The notes: generated from the letters alone by a model not told the origin. A DNA stretch of 64,000 nt from Notospermus geniculatus (GCA_002633025.1 NMRB01000673.1:83895-147894), one strand, 5' to 3'. Shown: positions 22,101 to 37,100, numbered from the stretch's first letter. Numbers and translations: made by a program.

Positions 22101-25100
22101 CGTGAAGTGTACGTTTATCGTTTGATTTCTAAACCTCCCTATTGTTAGCGATTGTACGTTCTTTAGTCCAGACGTACGACCTACAGGCTTAACCAACTGC
22201 AACATGTCCGGTTCCTTCTCTGCACGTAGCCTAAAATTGCCACACATTTCATTCCACGCTACTTTTTTAGCCATCTTGAGGTCGAAACTCTACAAGCGTA
22301 TCATATCAACATCCCTTCAATTTTTCATTGACTTCGGTTTCGCTTACTCATGTCGCTGTTACACAACAACTCATATTTTACACGTCGTTTGTGGTTAGGC
22401 ATGAATCATCCGTAACCTGAAGAATGAACATTGCATTCTCCAGTATCTCAGTGTTCACATTCATTTTGTGATTTTGAATTTAAGTGGAAAATGAGGAGGG
22501 AAAAAGAAAAGTGAGTAGTTCATCTCTACGTCACAGCCTTAGATAACACTGGCTGGTGATGTAATCATGTATGACATCGTTTGCCTGCTCCCGCACGACT
22601 GTCGCCCCATTACCCTACAAGGGAATAAGAAATACAAGTGGAAAATAAGTGGGAAATTTTGCACTTTTGAGCGAATTTTTTAATTTATTTCTCAAATTGG
22701 GGTGAATTTTTCCCATTTTGAGAAATACCGCTCGAAAAATCAGACAAAATATCATGCCATTTTAAGAAAATTTCTCATCCCACTTTCAGAAATTGAAAAA
22801 TTCGCGCAAAAGGGCCAAATGTCCCACTTCTTATTTTCCACTTTTGTTTCTTGCTCCCTTCTACTAAAAGTGTTTTCGACATTCTCTACTTACTATATGA
22901 CGTATCCTTTTTCTCACTCTTTTTTTCCCTCTATCCCGTTCCAGTCTGGTGAAAGAATCAAAATAACGCAAGAAAAAGACAAATACGTCCTCCAAATTGC
23001 CAAAGCTTCACTCTCCGATGCCGGTGATTACTGCTGTAGCGCAAAGAACAGCAAGGGTTCAGTGAAAAGTACAGCAAAACTTACCGTCAAAGAGGCCGAC
23101 ATTGCTCCTAAGATTGAGAAGGGGTTTAATGACATTGCTGTAGAGGGCGGCAAAAGCTGTACATTTCAGTGTACTGTCAGTGGAAAGCCTTCTCCTGATG
23201 TGACTTGGTGTTTTAATGGAAAAGCTCTCAAGGTTCGTACCACGGTCTGAATGCTTCAAGTGCCACCAGCAAATTTCATACATTGTACCATAAAGGAATC
23301 AACCATAAAGGTTCAACTGACAAATTTAGCATTTTATAAATGTGGACAATATCCCTTTAAAACCCAACAGATTTGCATTCTGACGTTTCCTTGTGATAGG
23401 CAAGACCCTTCTGCACATTCACTGCAAATTTTGTTGAATTCCGACTAGTTGATCTTATGATACAAAAAGTCTGAATTAATGAGAACCCCACGAACGATGT
23501 GTGTTCAGGGTCATCGGTGTACATTTGAATAGGCTGACGTACATTTGTACATGGAACACTAATTGTGCTGAAAATAGCTCAGTTATCATCAGAAATGGAA
23601 TTCAAAGCATCATGTTGACAGGTTCATGTACCTCGTCACCACAAAAAAAGTTGAAGCTCGTGCCTATTACGTAAAGCCAAAATTCAGGCAGTGAGAGACA
23701 TCTGGTGGCAACACAGGAAGTGTATCCCTCAGTAAGCTCGTCGTTCGCAGTTAAACCTTTATGGTTGATTCCTTTATGATTGTACATGTAATAAGATGTA
23801 CCATAAGTACTGTGTATTTTCTTTGTGTATGCAAGTCTATTTTACTTCACAGCTAATTACATGTATCTCTGATAGGTCGCAAGTAACTTGAACATCTCAC
23901 AGGATAAGGATACATACGAGTTGACCATCGTCAAAACCACGACCAAGGACAGCGGGGAATACACGTGCACAGCCAAAAATACCGCTGGTTTGGCCTCATG
24001 TACAGCAAGACTTGAAGTTAAAGAAGAACGAAAAAAGTATGTGATCACGCAAAAAACGATTAAGTGGTTACCTACACCAATATTTTGATGAGATTCTTCA
24101 GGATAATTCATACTTCCTCGCCAATAACTTTGTAAAAAGGAAAACAATTTGTTTGGGACCAGCAAGGCGAGAAATAGGAAAGCATTTTTCGTTCCACAGA
24201 GAGGCGATTAGGAAGTATGAATTAGCCATAATCTGTGGCCTGCATGTCTAATACTTATTCCTTATACTCCATTTTCAGAGAGAAGCTAGTTTTTGCATCC
24301 AAGCCTACTGATTGTGAAGTCGCGGACGGAAAAACGGCCAAGTTTGTATGCACTTTCAAAGACAAGCCTACCACTGTTAAATGGTAAGTCCAAATTACTG
24401 ATGTTAATATACATGTACATGTACAGTCACCCCACTGGCGGGCATAGAAATGACAGGATAATCATCTGGGCCGACCACACAGAAAGTCCGATAGTGCTTT
24501 CAGTGCCTATCGGCGGTTCGAATGCGTTAAACTATATGTAACTGCCGATAGACACCGGTAGCACTATCGGACTTTCTGTGCGGTCGGCCTTGGAAAATAG
24601 TATAGGCCTACGTGGATAATGAATATGCATGTTTGCTTCTAGGTTGAAAGACGGCAAAGAACTGACTCCATCAACTCACTTCATCATGGAACTGAACGGA
24701 AACGAGGCTAAGTTGTTGATCGACAACGCCTCCTTACGGGATTCTGGAAACTACACATGTGTTGCTGTCAGTGAGTCGGGAGAAGTTGAAGCGACGGCGG
24801 AACTCAAAGTTGGGCGTAAGTACGACTTGGCGAAATTGTGAAAATTGGATTATTATGGTGGTGTGATTGTTTGCAGCATGGTAAAGAAAGTTAGCATAAA
24901 ATTGATCATTTACCTGTAGTCGACTACACATCTTCTATCTCCCTTGTTTTTCAACAGTGTATCACATTTTTTTCATTGTTTCATATATTACTAGTAGATT
25001 CCATGTACCACAGTGACTGTCATGAAAAACTTTTCGTCACAGTAGCCCCTCTCACTCTAGGTATTGATGTTGTAGTAGCATTATTGAACGTCATTTTGTT

Positions 25101-28100
25101 GAAACCTCTGCAGTCTTTTTGACTGTCTCTATCTAGACTACCATAGTCTACTTTGCGTAGCCTAGTCTGTCGTACCGGTATGCCAGTGTTTAATTTAAAA
25201 ATCTTAATTCCTATAGCATCTAGTAAGCATGGTCTTTTTCAGCCCCTCCTGTAGATGATGAGAGTCCTGCTGGAGTATTTGAGGAAATTGAGTGCGAGGA
25301 TATTCAGCCAGGTAGACGCATCTTCTTCCGTTACAAAAAATGGCAGTTCCACATTTAACTATCTACCGGTAACTCATTCTGGGAGACAATATGGTGTCAC
25401 TGGTTCCCTACTGAATTGGTTCCAAGATGTGTCCAATCTGTAGATCGACATAATACAGTCCGAATGATGTTGAAGCCGGAGTGCCACAGGGATCTTTCCT
25501 AAGCCCCATGCTGTTCCTGGTATAACTCTACACTGGTTGCGCCCTGCATACACACAGAGGTTAACGATTCAGCGATTTCATAGTCCAAAATCTCAGTTTT
25601 GCATGAAATTATCAGATTATGATTTTGCAGCCTCACTATCTTATCACCACCGTTTTCCCCCTTCTGAATCAAGATTCCAATACATATTTTTTTGTTTCTT
25701 CCCCACACAACTTTCATTTTTTACATTACCACACTTATTTGTACCGGTAACCAAAAGTTGGTCCGAACGAGATGTACTTCTTCAAATAATTTTGCCTGAA
25801 CTCAGGTGCAATACTATGCAAAAGCATTTGTCTCTGAAAGTATGTAAATTTTCAACACAAATAAGCAGACGACAACGCTTAAATGTATGAAATAACAAGA
25901 CAACTTCACTTTCCAGTTCAAATGATGTCACTGGAATCCATGACACTGGAGCCATTGATAGAGTCCAGTGTCAACACTCAACTTGAACGAGGACCGGACG
26001 ACAAAGTTCAAGTTTTCATCGGTAGGTTGCCATAGATACCCTAGAAATTTCTGTTTACCTCCGGATTTATCAGCAGAGGTTGAAAATTAACGAGTCCCAC
26101 TCAAGAAGTTTTCACCACTTCGAAGTTTTCTCCTTCTTTTCCAGCTCCAAATAAACTGAAGTACACGGAAATTAATCCTGAGACCATCAAGCTTTCCTGG
26201 GAACCGGCAGAGACGATAGTCAACGCTCCCATGTTTTACAATATTGACTTCAGGTACATGTAAGGCAGAGTCTTTGCTGTGTGAGAAATTTGCGATTGAT
26301 CAACCAGAGTAGTTGTTCAACTTGGTTCTGTAAGGTTCCGTATGCCGAAATACATGTAGTTGCATTCATTCGTGGTTTTACGTTCTTGTTGGTATATTCA
26401 AGCTTCTGTACATTTGCTGTTACATGGAAAATGTACTACTCACTTTTTATTTTCACTCCTCATTTTCCATTATTCAAAAACAAAATCAGAAAAGAGAGAC
26501 TTTTCGCAAAGCCCCCGAAACACCAACGCGAACGCCAGACCCATTGTTCGATGCCACGAAGACAGCACCGAACAAAAGGATAGACGTTCGCGTTGGCGTT
26601 TCGGGGGCTTTGCGAAAACTCCCTATTGAACGCCAACGTATACCTAAAGGAGTGTTCATTCTTCTGGTTACGGATGATTTCTCCTATATCAGAAATGACG
26701 AGTGAAAAATGAGATAATGGGTCGTATGAATAAAAACGAGAAAATGCTTTTGCTTGGATTTTGCAGTACATGTACTACGCTTTCCTGTCCAAATCTGAAG
26801 TACAGTAAAAGCATTTGCTAGCTTTTATTCATATCTCAGCAATGCAAAGCAATTTCACTTCATGTGACTGCGATGTTATTGAAGGACCTCCACACAGAAT
26901 CGTGATGAATCGTGATGTTGTGTTGTTAGGTTTCAGCCCACTGCTTGACTGAATATCGGTTTACGTGTGGATTTTAACACGTTTCTACGAACCTCAACTC
27001 TTTTCAGGGAGTCCACCGTCCAGACATGGCAACCCCTAGTGCACGGTCTAGCGGAGACCACGTACACCGTGAACAACCTTGACCCTAAGAAGTCATACGT
27101 ATTCCGCGTCGCCGCCCAGACTGAGTACGGCATCAGTCACACCAGCCCTGAGCTGACCATGCCAACTCGCGCGGTACCAACCGTAGCCGAGGAGGAAACA
27201 ATTTTTGACACAGCATCAGCCAACCTAGAGACTGTATTCTTTGCTCGTGAGTTATTTCTCCCGAACGAACATCGCTTCTGCTTTTCGCTACGTTTCCTCA
27301 GACTGATTTCACTGGCTATCTCGACAGACATTTTCGGTAGTTGACGAATTCAAGCAGTTGAGAGTCCGGGACCAATGGACCTCTTGTTATTTTCGTGATC
27401 AGATGTGCATGTACTCAAAACCATCGTGTTGATTACAATACTGCATGGATAAAATAATATTTGATTTACTTACGGCAAGATCCACTTTTCATTTTTTCAC
27501 TTCATGGCACTCTAGCTTGAAATGGAGACCGCTGAGGTCCTGTGTCAGCTGAGTCTCAGACAGCCATACCTCTAGTTCCTTTTGTCGCTGTATTCAAAAA
27601 ACTGTATCGTATTTTAGTAAGTAGTTTTCTGTTCTCTCAGCATATCCCGAATTCCCTAACGAAAACCCGCCACATATCATCGTCAATAATGACTCCGTCA
27701 CCCTGAAATGGGACGAAGCCAAAATGCCACCAGGAAATGAACCAGTGCCGACGTTCTATGATGTTGAGGGCCGTGAGGGGGAGAGGCCCGACTGGAAACC
27801 GGTCGCTGAGGACCTAACGGAAACGCAATACACGGTGGGAGGATTGAGACCGGATGAGGAATATGAGTTCCGGGTCCAACCCAAGAACGAACACGGTCAG
27901 GGTAAACCTACCAAACCAGTGAAAGTCCCAAAGAGGGGAGGTGAGTTTTTGAGAGCTAGTTAATAGACATCCTGTGAAAGTCGGCCATGACAGGTCAGAA
28001 GGGGTAAACAAACCTTGGGCCTAGTGCACTGTACAGACGGTAAGCACAGGAGCCACCTGTACAAATGCACTAGGCCCCCTAGGCCTACGTTAATAGTACC

Positions 28101-31100
28101 CCTTCTGACCTGTCATGGCCGACTTTCGCAGGATGTGTATACTTACATGTACGCCTGTACCTCCAACACATTTCCTTGGCCCCTTACGGCTGAAAGGTTC
28201 ATGTCATACATGCATAAACACATCCAGCTGTTTGGAGTCTGCGATCTAGCCTACCTACCAAGACTCTGCATGACGTGTGGTGTTGTCCTTTGGCATTTTT
28301 CAACTGGGGACATCCCTAGTTACTGATATGTCCACAGTTATACGGTGTTTTTCATATGTAAACAAGTCCATAATTGACACCACATACAAAACTACAACAG
28401 CGACCTGAGTGATTGATGGTAGCAATAGCAGGCCTCTTCTAGGTCCCCGGTTACGCTGTTCTAGACGGACGCACTGGCCCATCCTCCCAGAAAAGTCCCC
28501 AGTTTGTTGTTTGCCGACGCTTCCCAAGACGACGTTCGCATGGTGAATCTTGTATATCCTATGCATCCAGGTCCACCACGTTTGTTACCAACCATACCGG
28601 AGTATGAAGAACTTGGTCCAGATGCTGTTAAACTCTCCTGGCCCGCTGCTGAAGTGCCAACCGAATGCAAAGATATGCCCGTCGTATATAGCATAGAGAT
28701 GAAGTAAGTATGGAATTGTAAACGGACGGCTGAGCACTTTGCCTATGTTGAAGTTAGAGTGAATTATACTTTACAGTAAATACTTTGCGCTGTGTTCCCC
28801 TTTACGAGTCAAATTCGCTTCCGTTTTCAGGGAGGCCGTCGCCAAAGAATTCACGCCTATCATCAAAGATTTGAAAAAGACCACTTTAAATATAACAGAT
28901 TTAGAGCCTTCAAAAGCTTACAACTTCAAGATTCTGGCAAGCAATGAATTCGGTCCAAGCGAGACGTGTGTGGAGCTAACTGTACCAGAACGAGCTGTAC
29001 CAAGTAAGTATAAACTTACACTTCGAGCCAATTCATACTTTCTCGTGAACCCGAAAGTAAAGCGAAAAATGCTTTGTTTGGAACCAGTGTGCCAAGTGTA
29101 ACGGCCAATTCATACTTTGCATTTTGCGCTTTGCGCGTGTCCGTTTCCTACGTGTATGTGAGTGCGTGGTAGAAAAAGTAATTTTTATTGTTGGTACCAT
29201 ACATAAACACACGGAACGGACAAGCGCAAAGCACAAAACGGAGAAGTATGAATCTACCCCAACAAGGCATTTTCCGTTCCGCATACCGAAGGAGAGGAAG
29301 TACGGAATGGCCCTAAATACCACCCCTTCGTTGACAGCCTGACTTTTCAAAATTTCAACCGACGGTTAACGCGGTACGGCGGTACCTGTCCTTAGTGATC
29401 AGTGGCGACATAGTCTTTTGATGCAATAGCTCTTATTCGGCACCCCGTACATGTAGTGGAAAGTAAAGTTAACTATCCATCCTCAACGCACAAATGTTCA
29501 TTTTTCAAGTGGTACCGGTGTTCACCGTGACATCACCCCCGACACTTACCAAGGTTGAGAAACAGGAAGTCGTTCTTTCATGGGGGCCAGCCGAGACCCC
29601 AAAGGGTGCCATAGTCTCTCCCATCACGTACACCGTACAAGCAAAGGAAACGTCAACAGACGATTGGAAAGCTGTCGCGAAAGATGTCAAGGACACTACA
29701 GCCAAGGTCAAGGGCATGGCACCAGAGAAACAGTATGATTTAAGGGTCAAGGCCAGAAATGAATGTGGAGAGAGCGAGCCTACAGAAGCAGTTACCTTAG
29801 CAAAGAGAGCGGGTGAGTGGTGAGGTGCAATTGCATGCGATGTCAATCATGGACTTGGTTTGAAAAAAGACCATGTAATTGTGGACCAACCAGTAAATGG
29901 GGATGTCCCCATTTAAAGCCTACCAAATTTACGGAAATGTCATGAACAGTCAGATGTACATGTAGTTTGCATGTTATGTCCCAATTTGAATGGGACCAAA
30001 GCTTATGTCCACAGTTAGTTGATTTGTGACGGCCATGTAATTTCTATACCTACCAACTGGGGACACACATCCATATAGGCCTACATATACATAATCGTGG
30101 ACTTATTGCGTGTCCCCATTTGTCTAGTAAAGAGGTGTGTCCATCATAGTTTTGTTTTGTTTTGTTAGGCCCGCCAGAAATGCCCACCACGCCACCGAAG
30201 TTGACAGAAAAAAGTCCAGAGACTGTTGACATCACGTGGTCAGCGGCGAAGACAGCGAAAGGATTCTACGAAAGTGAAATCACGTATACAGTTGACGTCA
30301 GGTGAATAGGCCTTGGTTTATAATTTTTTGTTGTGTGGAGAAATTGTTTCGTAGACTTCAGAGATGTTTTAAAAAACGGGTTTCAGCTTATAAACAACCC
30401 TTAAGATATTACTGCTTTTAGAAGCTAACAAGAAAAAGAAGCCTGAAAATTCCTAAGATATGACTGCTTTCGAAGCTAACAAGTGAAAGAAGCCTGACAA
30501 TTCTTAAGAAATTACTGCTTTTTTTAGAAGCTAACAAGTAAAAGAAGACTGACAATTCTTAAGAAATTACTGCTTTAGAAGCTAACATGTATAGGAAGTA
30601 AAATGATATTCGAAGCTAGAAAACGTGGTCATCTTCAAAAGTGGTGTGTGTTGTTGACTGTTAGCTGATTTTCCTATGGATTTCATGTACAAAAGGTGCA
30701 TCATTCTAGAGATTCTAATAGATTTTATGCACAGATCTGAGATGTGTATCAATTAACGTTTTTAGGATTTTTATAGATTTCATGCACAGGAGATGTATAT
30801 TCATCGTGTTCCGTTTCAGAGAGGAATCCGTGCAGACGTGGAAATCAGTCCAAGTAGGCATCGCCAAGACGAGCACAACAGTATCCAACCTGGAACCTAA
30901 CAAGGCCTATGCAATGCAAATCACAGCACAGAATGAATACGGGTCTAGTAAACCTACGGACGAGGTTAAGCTTCCTGTCAGAGGTGTGCCGGGTGAGTTG
31001 AATGTTTTAATATTTCTACCGGTACTTTTATATTTCAGGGGATATTCCAAGTCGTAAGCACTTCATTGGGTATAATTTCAAAGTTGGTCTTAACACCGGT

Positions 31101-34100
31101 TTTACAATGCTTTAAAGCATTGTAAAACCGGTGTTAAGACCAACTTTGAAATTACCCATTGTATTTCCTGATGAATTCAAACCGTAGATCGTTCTTTTTA
31201 ATCCCTGTATTTGTAGTGTCGTTTTTAACCTTCCCCGTCGCCTTCTGTCGTTCCGTTTTCTGTGTCAATTTCTTGAAACCCTTGTTGCCCATGTTTGTGC
31301 ATGAAATCTGTAAGATCTGAAAACTCTTCTGAAAAGTTGATTATACATGTAGCACTTCATACAAGTAGTATCTCAACTATCTCCTGTACAATTAGAGTAT
31401 GCTAAAGCTCTATCTGCAGAATATCGGTAGTCAACGTTCCTCTGGCACGCATGCCCCCATTGTTCGTAAAGAAGGTCGTAACTATACTATATAGGTAGAA
31501 TTACTAATGCTAGGGAATGGAACGAAAGCACCTACTCGTTGGTAGCTCACTTAAAACAACCATTACTGTCCGTATAGGTGCACCGGAATGGGGGACTAGG
31601 AAACCGCCAAATATTTCGGAAAATGCGGACGGTTCCCTTAAACTGTCCTGGCCCAGTGCGACCCTTCCAGAAGGGGCCAAACCCACTAAGATAACTTACG
31701 CGGTGGAGGTTCAGGAGGACACAGGGGACTGGAAAACCCTCGTCGAGGGCCTAACAGATGAGCAATTCAATGTGAAGGCCGCTGACCCGAGGGCTAACAC
31801 CTCGTATAGGATTCAGGCTGCGAATGAATTCGGTCGCAGTGAACCATCTGAGGCGGCTGAAGTCCATCGAACGCAGGGTGAGTTCAGAAGAAAAGAAGAG
31901 TTGAGCCGGTGTCAGCTAAAATTTCGGAGGCCATGTCTTTGAAGGGAAAGACGATCGTGCATGAAGAATAGTGTAGTTTCCCTCTTTTTCATAGCGCAGT
32001 AGTTTTGAGGAATGTCGGCATGATGTGATTCTGTCGTCCGTTCTTTCTCCCAATTCGTTCTTTCTATCACACTTCCACATACTCTTCTTCCAAATTCCTT
32101 TACCAGTACATCTTATTTGTGATCTAGTCGAGTCAGGTCATACCTCTTTTACATATTTTCTAACAAAACGGCAAAGCTGTGTTCAGGTTTGGGAGCGAGT
32201 AAGTCCTAACTGCTCTTGGGCCTTGAGCACAAATGGTTCGTTGCATAAAAGTTGCTCTAGTTAATTACGGTTTGTTTATTTACATGGTTGATTATAATAG
32301 TTATTTTTCCTCGGACAGGTGGCAGCACCGTGTATACCAAAACATTAATGTTATCTATTTTTATATCTATCTTGATAAATATTCTTGTAACTGAAATATA
32401 TTTATGATTTTACGCTCAAAAACAGACAAAAAGATCCCCTGGCTCATCAAACCAGGAATAAGATAACAGTCAACCGACAAGTCCGCCGGTCTTACATGTG
32501 TGGTGGCTCTGTAAACTAGGTCTGGTTTCTGCTCTATCCGATTAAGCTGCCCATACAGCAACAACTGCTGTTGTTAACTGTAGAAAGACGGCAGAATCCG
32601 ATGGAAATTTCATACGCACAAAATTATCGTCCTCTACAATCACTCGCAGCACTGCCAGAATTTCCGACCGACGAACCCCCGAAAGTTCTCGACCTCGGTA
32701 AAGACACGGTCAGGTTGACCTGGCCGGCGGCGACCCTCCCTAGTGATGTCCCCTTCGTGCCTACACTCTACGACATCGAGGAGAAGTCTGAAGAGGAGGA
32801 GGATTGGTCCCGAGTGGCAAAGGATCTTGCCGACACGGAATACACACTCCAGGGAGTAAGGCCCGACAGGGAATGCCAGTTCAGAGTTCATCCGAAGAAC
32901 AAGTATGGTTTTGGGAAGCCTACGAAGGGGAAGAGGGTACCACGTAGGGCAGGTACGTAAAGAACTTCGGTCTACGTCAACTCAACATCCTTGTTCCAGA
33001 ATGAAGTGGTGTTGTCTCTCCTCCAACCCCCTCCCCAGGCTGCTAAAGACGTTATGGACGTTCCTCATACGGCAGGGTTATAGCTTGTTTAGCATCTTGC
33101 CCTGACGAGCGTGGAGGGAGCGTAGTTCGAAGGGCCAAGTGACCGTAGGTCTTGATATGTCAAGATGCTTGTTTAGATTCCAAGAACTTAGCGGGTTACA
33201 GTTACCAAACCTTTACACATCTCAGTTGTGTGAAATGTGGACAGGCTATAATTGGTATACACGGATCTAATACTTTCTTCCAGGGCCCCCTAACTTCCTC
33301 CCCACCATCCCTGAATATGATGAAATATCACCAGATTCTGTAGAGCTGACCTGGAAACCTGCGGAGACGCCGAAAGATTTCATCGAGAGTCCAGTTCAAT
33401 ATACTGTCGCAATGAAGTAAGGGTTGCTTAAAAAATGATTCCACTTGAATAACTTACAGATTGCTTTTACAAAGACCATCTCGAACTATTCACCCAGCTC
33501 CAATGGTAAAAAGCAGTACATGTATCTTCAGAGGTGGTAAGCGCTGACATGGTCCTTTGATGCAACAGCTTGATCTGTACGATCGACTGAGTACACATGC
33601 CGTTTAGAAAGTCTAAAGGCCCGTTTACACATGCAACTTTTCATGTGCAACTTCATGCAACTTGTTGCATAAACCTGATGAGACCAAAACGTTTCATAAA
33701 AGTTGCATGTGTAAACGGGCATGCAACTTGTTGCAACTCGATCACGCTGGATGTTGCATCGATTTTTCTATGTGTAAACCGTTCCAGGTACATGTAGTTT
33801 GCAACAGGTTGCAAGTTGCTGCAACTTGCAACTTGATGCAAACTTGTGAAAACCGCCCTTAATGCCGGGTTGTTCAGCCTAGGCTCACCTGAGCCTGGCT
33901 TGTGTTTGAAGCCGAATCTGTGCAACGCGCTTTGAAAAATTAGCCTGACTTGAGCCACGCTTATGTCGGGATCGACGTAATTCCGACTTGAGCCAACACT
34001 CTTAAAAAATTCTCGTCGTACTGACAAGCTGGAACTCGTTCTCAGAATATGCTTAAATTGACAGGGTCTATCTTGTCAATTGACAAGTTTTTAACTTGTC

Positions 34101-37100
34101 ATCCTCGGAAAAGAGACATCTTATCATTGAAACAACTACATCTCGTCATTCAGGCTACACAAAAATTAAAAATTATGCGCCAAGATACCGTTATGCGGTA
34201 GTTACAAGTACTAATAACAGGTACATATGAAAGAAAACTCTCCCAAACTTCAGGGCCTGCGGCGGGATTCGAACCTACGACCTATGAAATGTATAAACTA
34301 CTAGACATAACCCCTAAACCCTCCTGGCTATTGAAGCAACGATGGTGACAGCATGCTTAGAGTTCAAGAAATTGAGCGATAAATGTGAGGGAAGCGCATG
34401 CGCAATAATGTCCTGCCACCTGCAACTTATCGCCATAACTAGAGACCTTGTCGACTGGATAAACTGAACTCGTCACAGAGATGTGCGACTCGCCATGACA
34501 AGTAATTGTGTCATGAATGGCGTAATTCGTCAGGCTGACTAAAGCATCTCATCCACATTCGCAGACAAGTTGCGGTGACAAGAATTTTTTAAGAGTGAAG
34601 GCTGAACAACCAGTTGACCTTGCTCGCTGATCCTGTGCTGGGATCCTTTTTTACAATAGGAGGGATGATCAAGGCTCCCAGTCAAATCTCTCAGCCAGAA
34701 CTACCCAGTATGGATTTTGTAGAAAGAACTGACGGTAAATGGAAATGGGTCTAAAGGGCATTTTAGTTACAACCTGGGAAGCAACATTCACATTTTGACC
34801 CTTCTTTTGTCCCTTGCAGAGATGAAGTCTCCCCTGATTGGACGGTCATAGCAAAGGAGCTGAGCGATCCTTCTTTCAAAGTAGAGAACCTGGAACCATC
34901 AAAGAAGTACCAATTCAGGATCCAGGCAGGCAATGAATACGGGCCAAGTGAGAGCTGCGCGGAGCTTGACTTACCAAAACGAACCGTACCAAGTATGTAC
35001 ATTGTACACGAACACGTATTTCCATATTGCATGGGACAAGACATGCATTTGATTGGGATGAGTCAGTACAGTCTAGGAACATTAGACTTTATCTTAAAGT
35101 TTTCGTAGAAAAGGGAAAATTCATACTTCCTCGTAAACCTTGCCTCGTTGGTTCAAAATACATGTAGAAATTTTCCGTTTAAAGATACAGTAAAAAGGGA
35201 AAAATTCATACTTCCTCACCAGCTGTGTGCGGACCTTGGCTCCTGGTTCCAAACAGAACATTTTCCGCTTTGCATACTGGTCCACGAGAAAGTATGAATT
35301 GGCCTGAATGGGGTACTTGATGAAGGATAAACCGAGTCTTCCATTATTCCAGTGCCTCCAAAATTCACTGTCGTGGCCGAACCAAAATTATCCAAAGTTG
35401 AGACGACATCACCAATCCTCTCATGGGCACCGGCGGGAACTCCCGAAGGTGGCCGACAAAGCCCGATTACGTATAGAGTTGAGGCGAAAGAAAAGGACAG
35501 TAAAGAATGGAGCCCGATCGCTGAAGATATCAAGGATACTAAATGCAAGGTTGAAGGGGTTAAGCCGGATAAGGAGTACGAATTACGAGTCCAGGCTAAG
35601 AATGAGTTTGGGACCAGCGAACCAACACAACCAGTGGTGTTGCCGAAAAGAGCCGGTACGTAGATCTACTGAGTTACAGTTCATTCCAAATCCCAGTGGC
35701 GCGAGGTTTTCAGCCGATATCTCCGCAACGGCTGGGTCAAATTCAACATACCATACATCAATTAACTTGTCTTTCTTGCCGGTATCTTTCTGCTATCTTC
35801 ATTTTTTCGCGTAAGGCCTGCATAACGGATCCCTTTCTCAAAACCCATTTCATTTCGCTATGCTGTTCAGTGCAATTTACACGTGTGCGATGCATTGCGT
35901 CATTTCAAAATGGCCGCCATTTCGGCCGTAAACACGAACTGTGATTTGTGAAAGAACTTTTTTCTGTCATGTTTTTCGGGAAAATGACAGTGATGATGGC
36001 AGTACCGCCAAGAAAGACAAGTCGATTGACGTATGTTTCATCAAAATCGGCCCAGCCGTTGCGGAGCTATCGTTGATAAACTTGGCGTGTTTTATCACAA
36101 TGTTCCTTCCCTTAAATTCTAGGTCCACCAGCACTTCCAAAGAATCCTTTGGAATATAACGAGCTAAAACCAGACACAGTCGAGCTAAAGTGGAAGAAAG
36201 CAGAAACAACGAAAGGCTTCCTGGACAGTCCGATAAAGTACAACATTGAAATGAAGCCCCACGAATCGGAAAAATGGTCGACGCTTGTCAAAGGGATCTC
36301 AAAGACGACATGCCGTATTGCTGATCTTGAACCTAATCTCGCCTACGACTTTAGGATGGTTGCCCTGAATGAGTATGGCCAATCTGAACCGTCCGATGTG
36401 TTGGAGGTCAAGGAGAGAACGAAACCACGTGAGTTTCTTCTTCTGTATTCTTAGAGAAAACATTGGTCTTTTAAATTTTGGCGCCACGAGGAACTAAGAT
36501 CCGCTGCAAGACCAAGAACGACTTCGAGTTGTACACCCTTAGTCAAAAATAAATGCCCAGCTAACTTTCCGGCATATCTCCATGAATATTTTTCATAGCC
36601 ACTTTTTCTTTTCATACGCATAATCTAGGGCCACTAGGACACTTTTTAAGACCATAAAACTTGAGGTCATTACACAACTGTGTTTTTGGCAAAAGTTTGA
36701 AATTTGGCCAAAATATCATGTTTTTTTAATAATCACTTGTTCGGATTGAAACTGGCACAAGTTTCAACCCGAACAAGTGAGTATTAAAAAAACATGATAT
36801 TTTGGCCAAATTTCAAACTTTTGCCAAAAACACAATTGTGTAATGATTTCATGTTTTATGGTCTTAAAATGTGTCCGAGTGGCCTTAGATTATGCGTATG
36901 AAAAGAAAACGTGGCTATGAAAAATATTCATTGAGATATGCCGGAAAATTAGCTGGGCATTTATTATTGACTAAGGGTGTACATGTAGTTATTCTTCATT
37001 GGCAATTGGTTCAGGAAATTACGACTTGAATGCAGCAATGGCTTTCCACTGAACCAACCTAATTTTAGTAAATAAGACCCCCTACTCCGCTAGTGGGCGG

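Noticed and set aside
15334-26021. Trio/kalirin identity for the DH-PH-Ig part.
   Set aside because: Those proteins have spectrin repeats and a second DH-PH with SH3 before a single Ig and Fn3. Seven Ig domains directly after one DH-PH fit UNC-89/obscurin.
31878-32649. A missing B module between Fn3-6 and Fn3-7.
   Set aside because: No 133- or 173-nt exon with a W core or NE.G turn was found in this intron; only repeat DNA including a truncated MITE. The A-A junction is explained by the five-module duplication.
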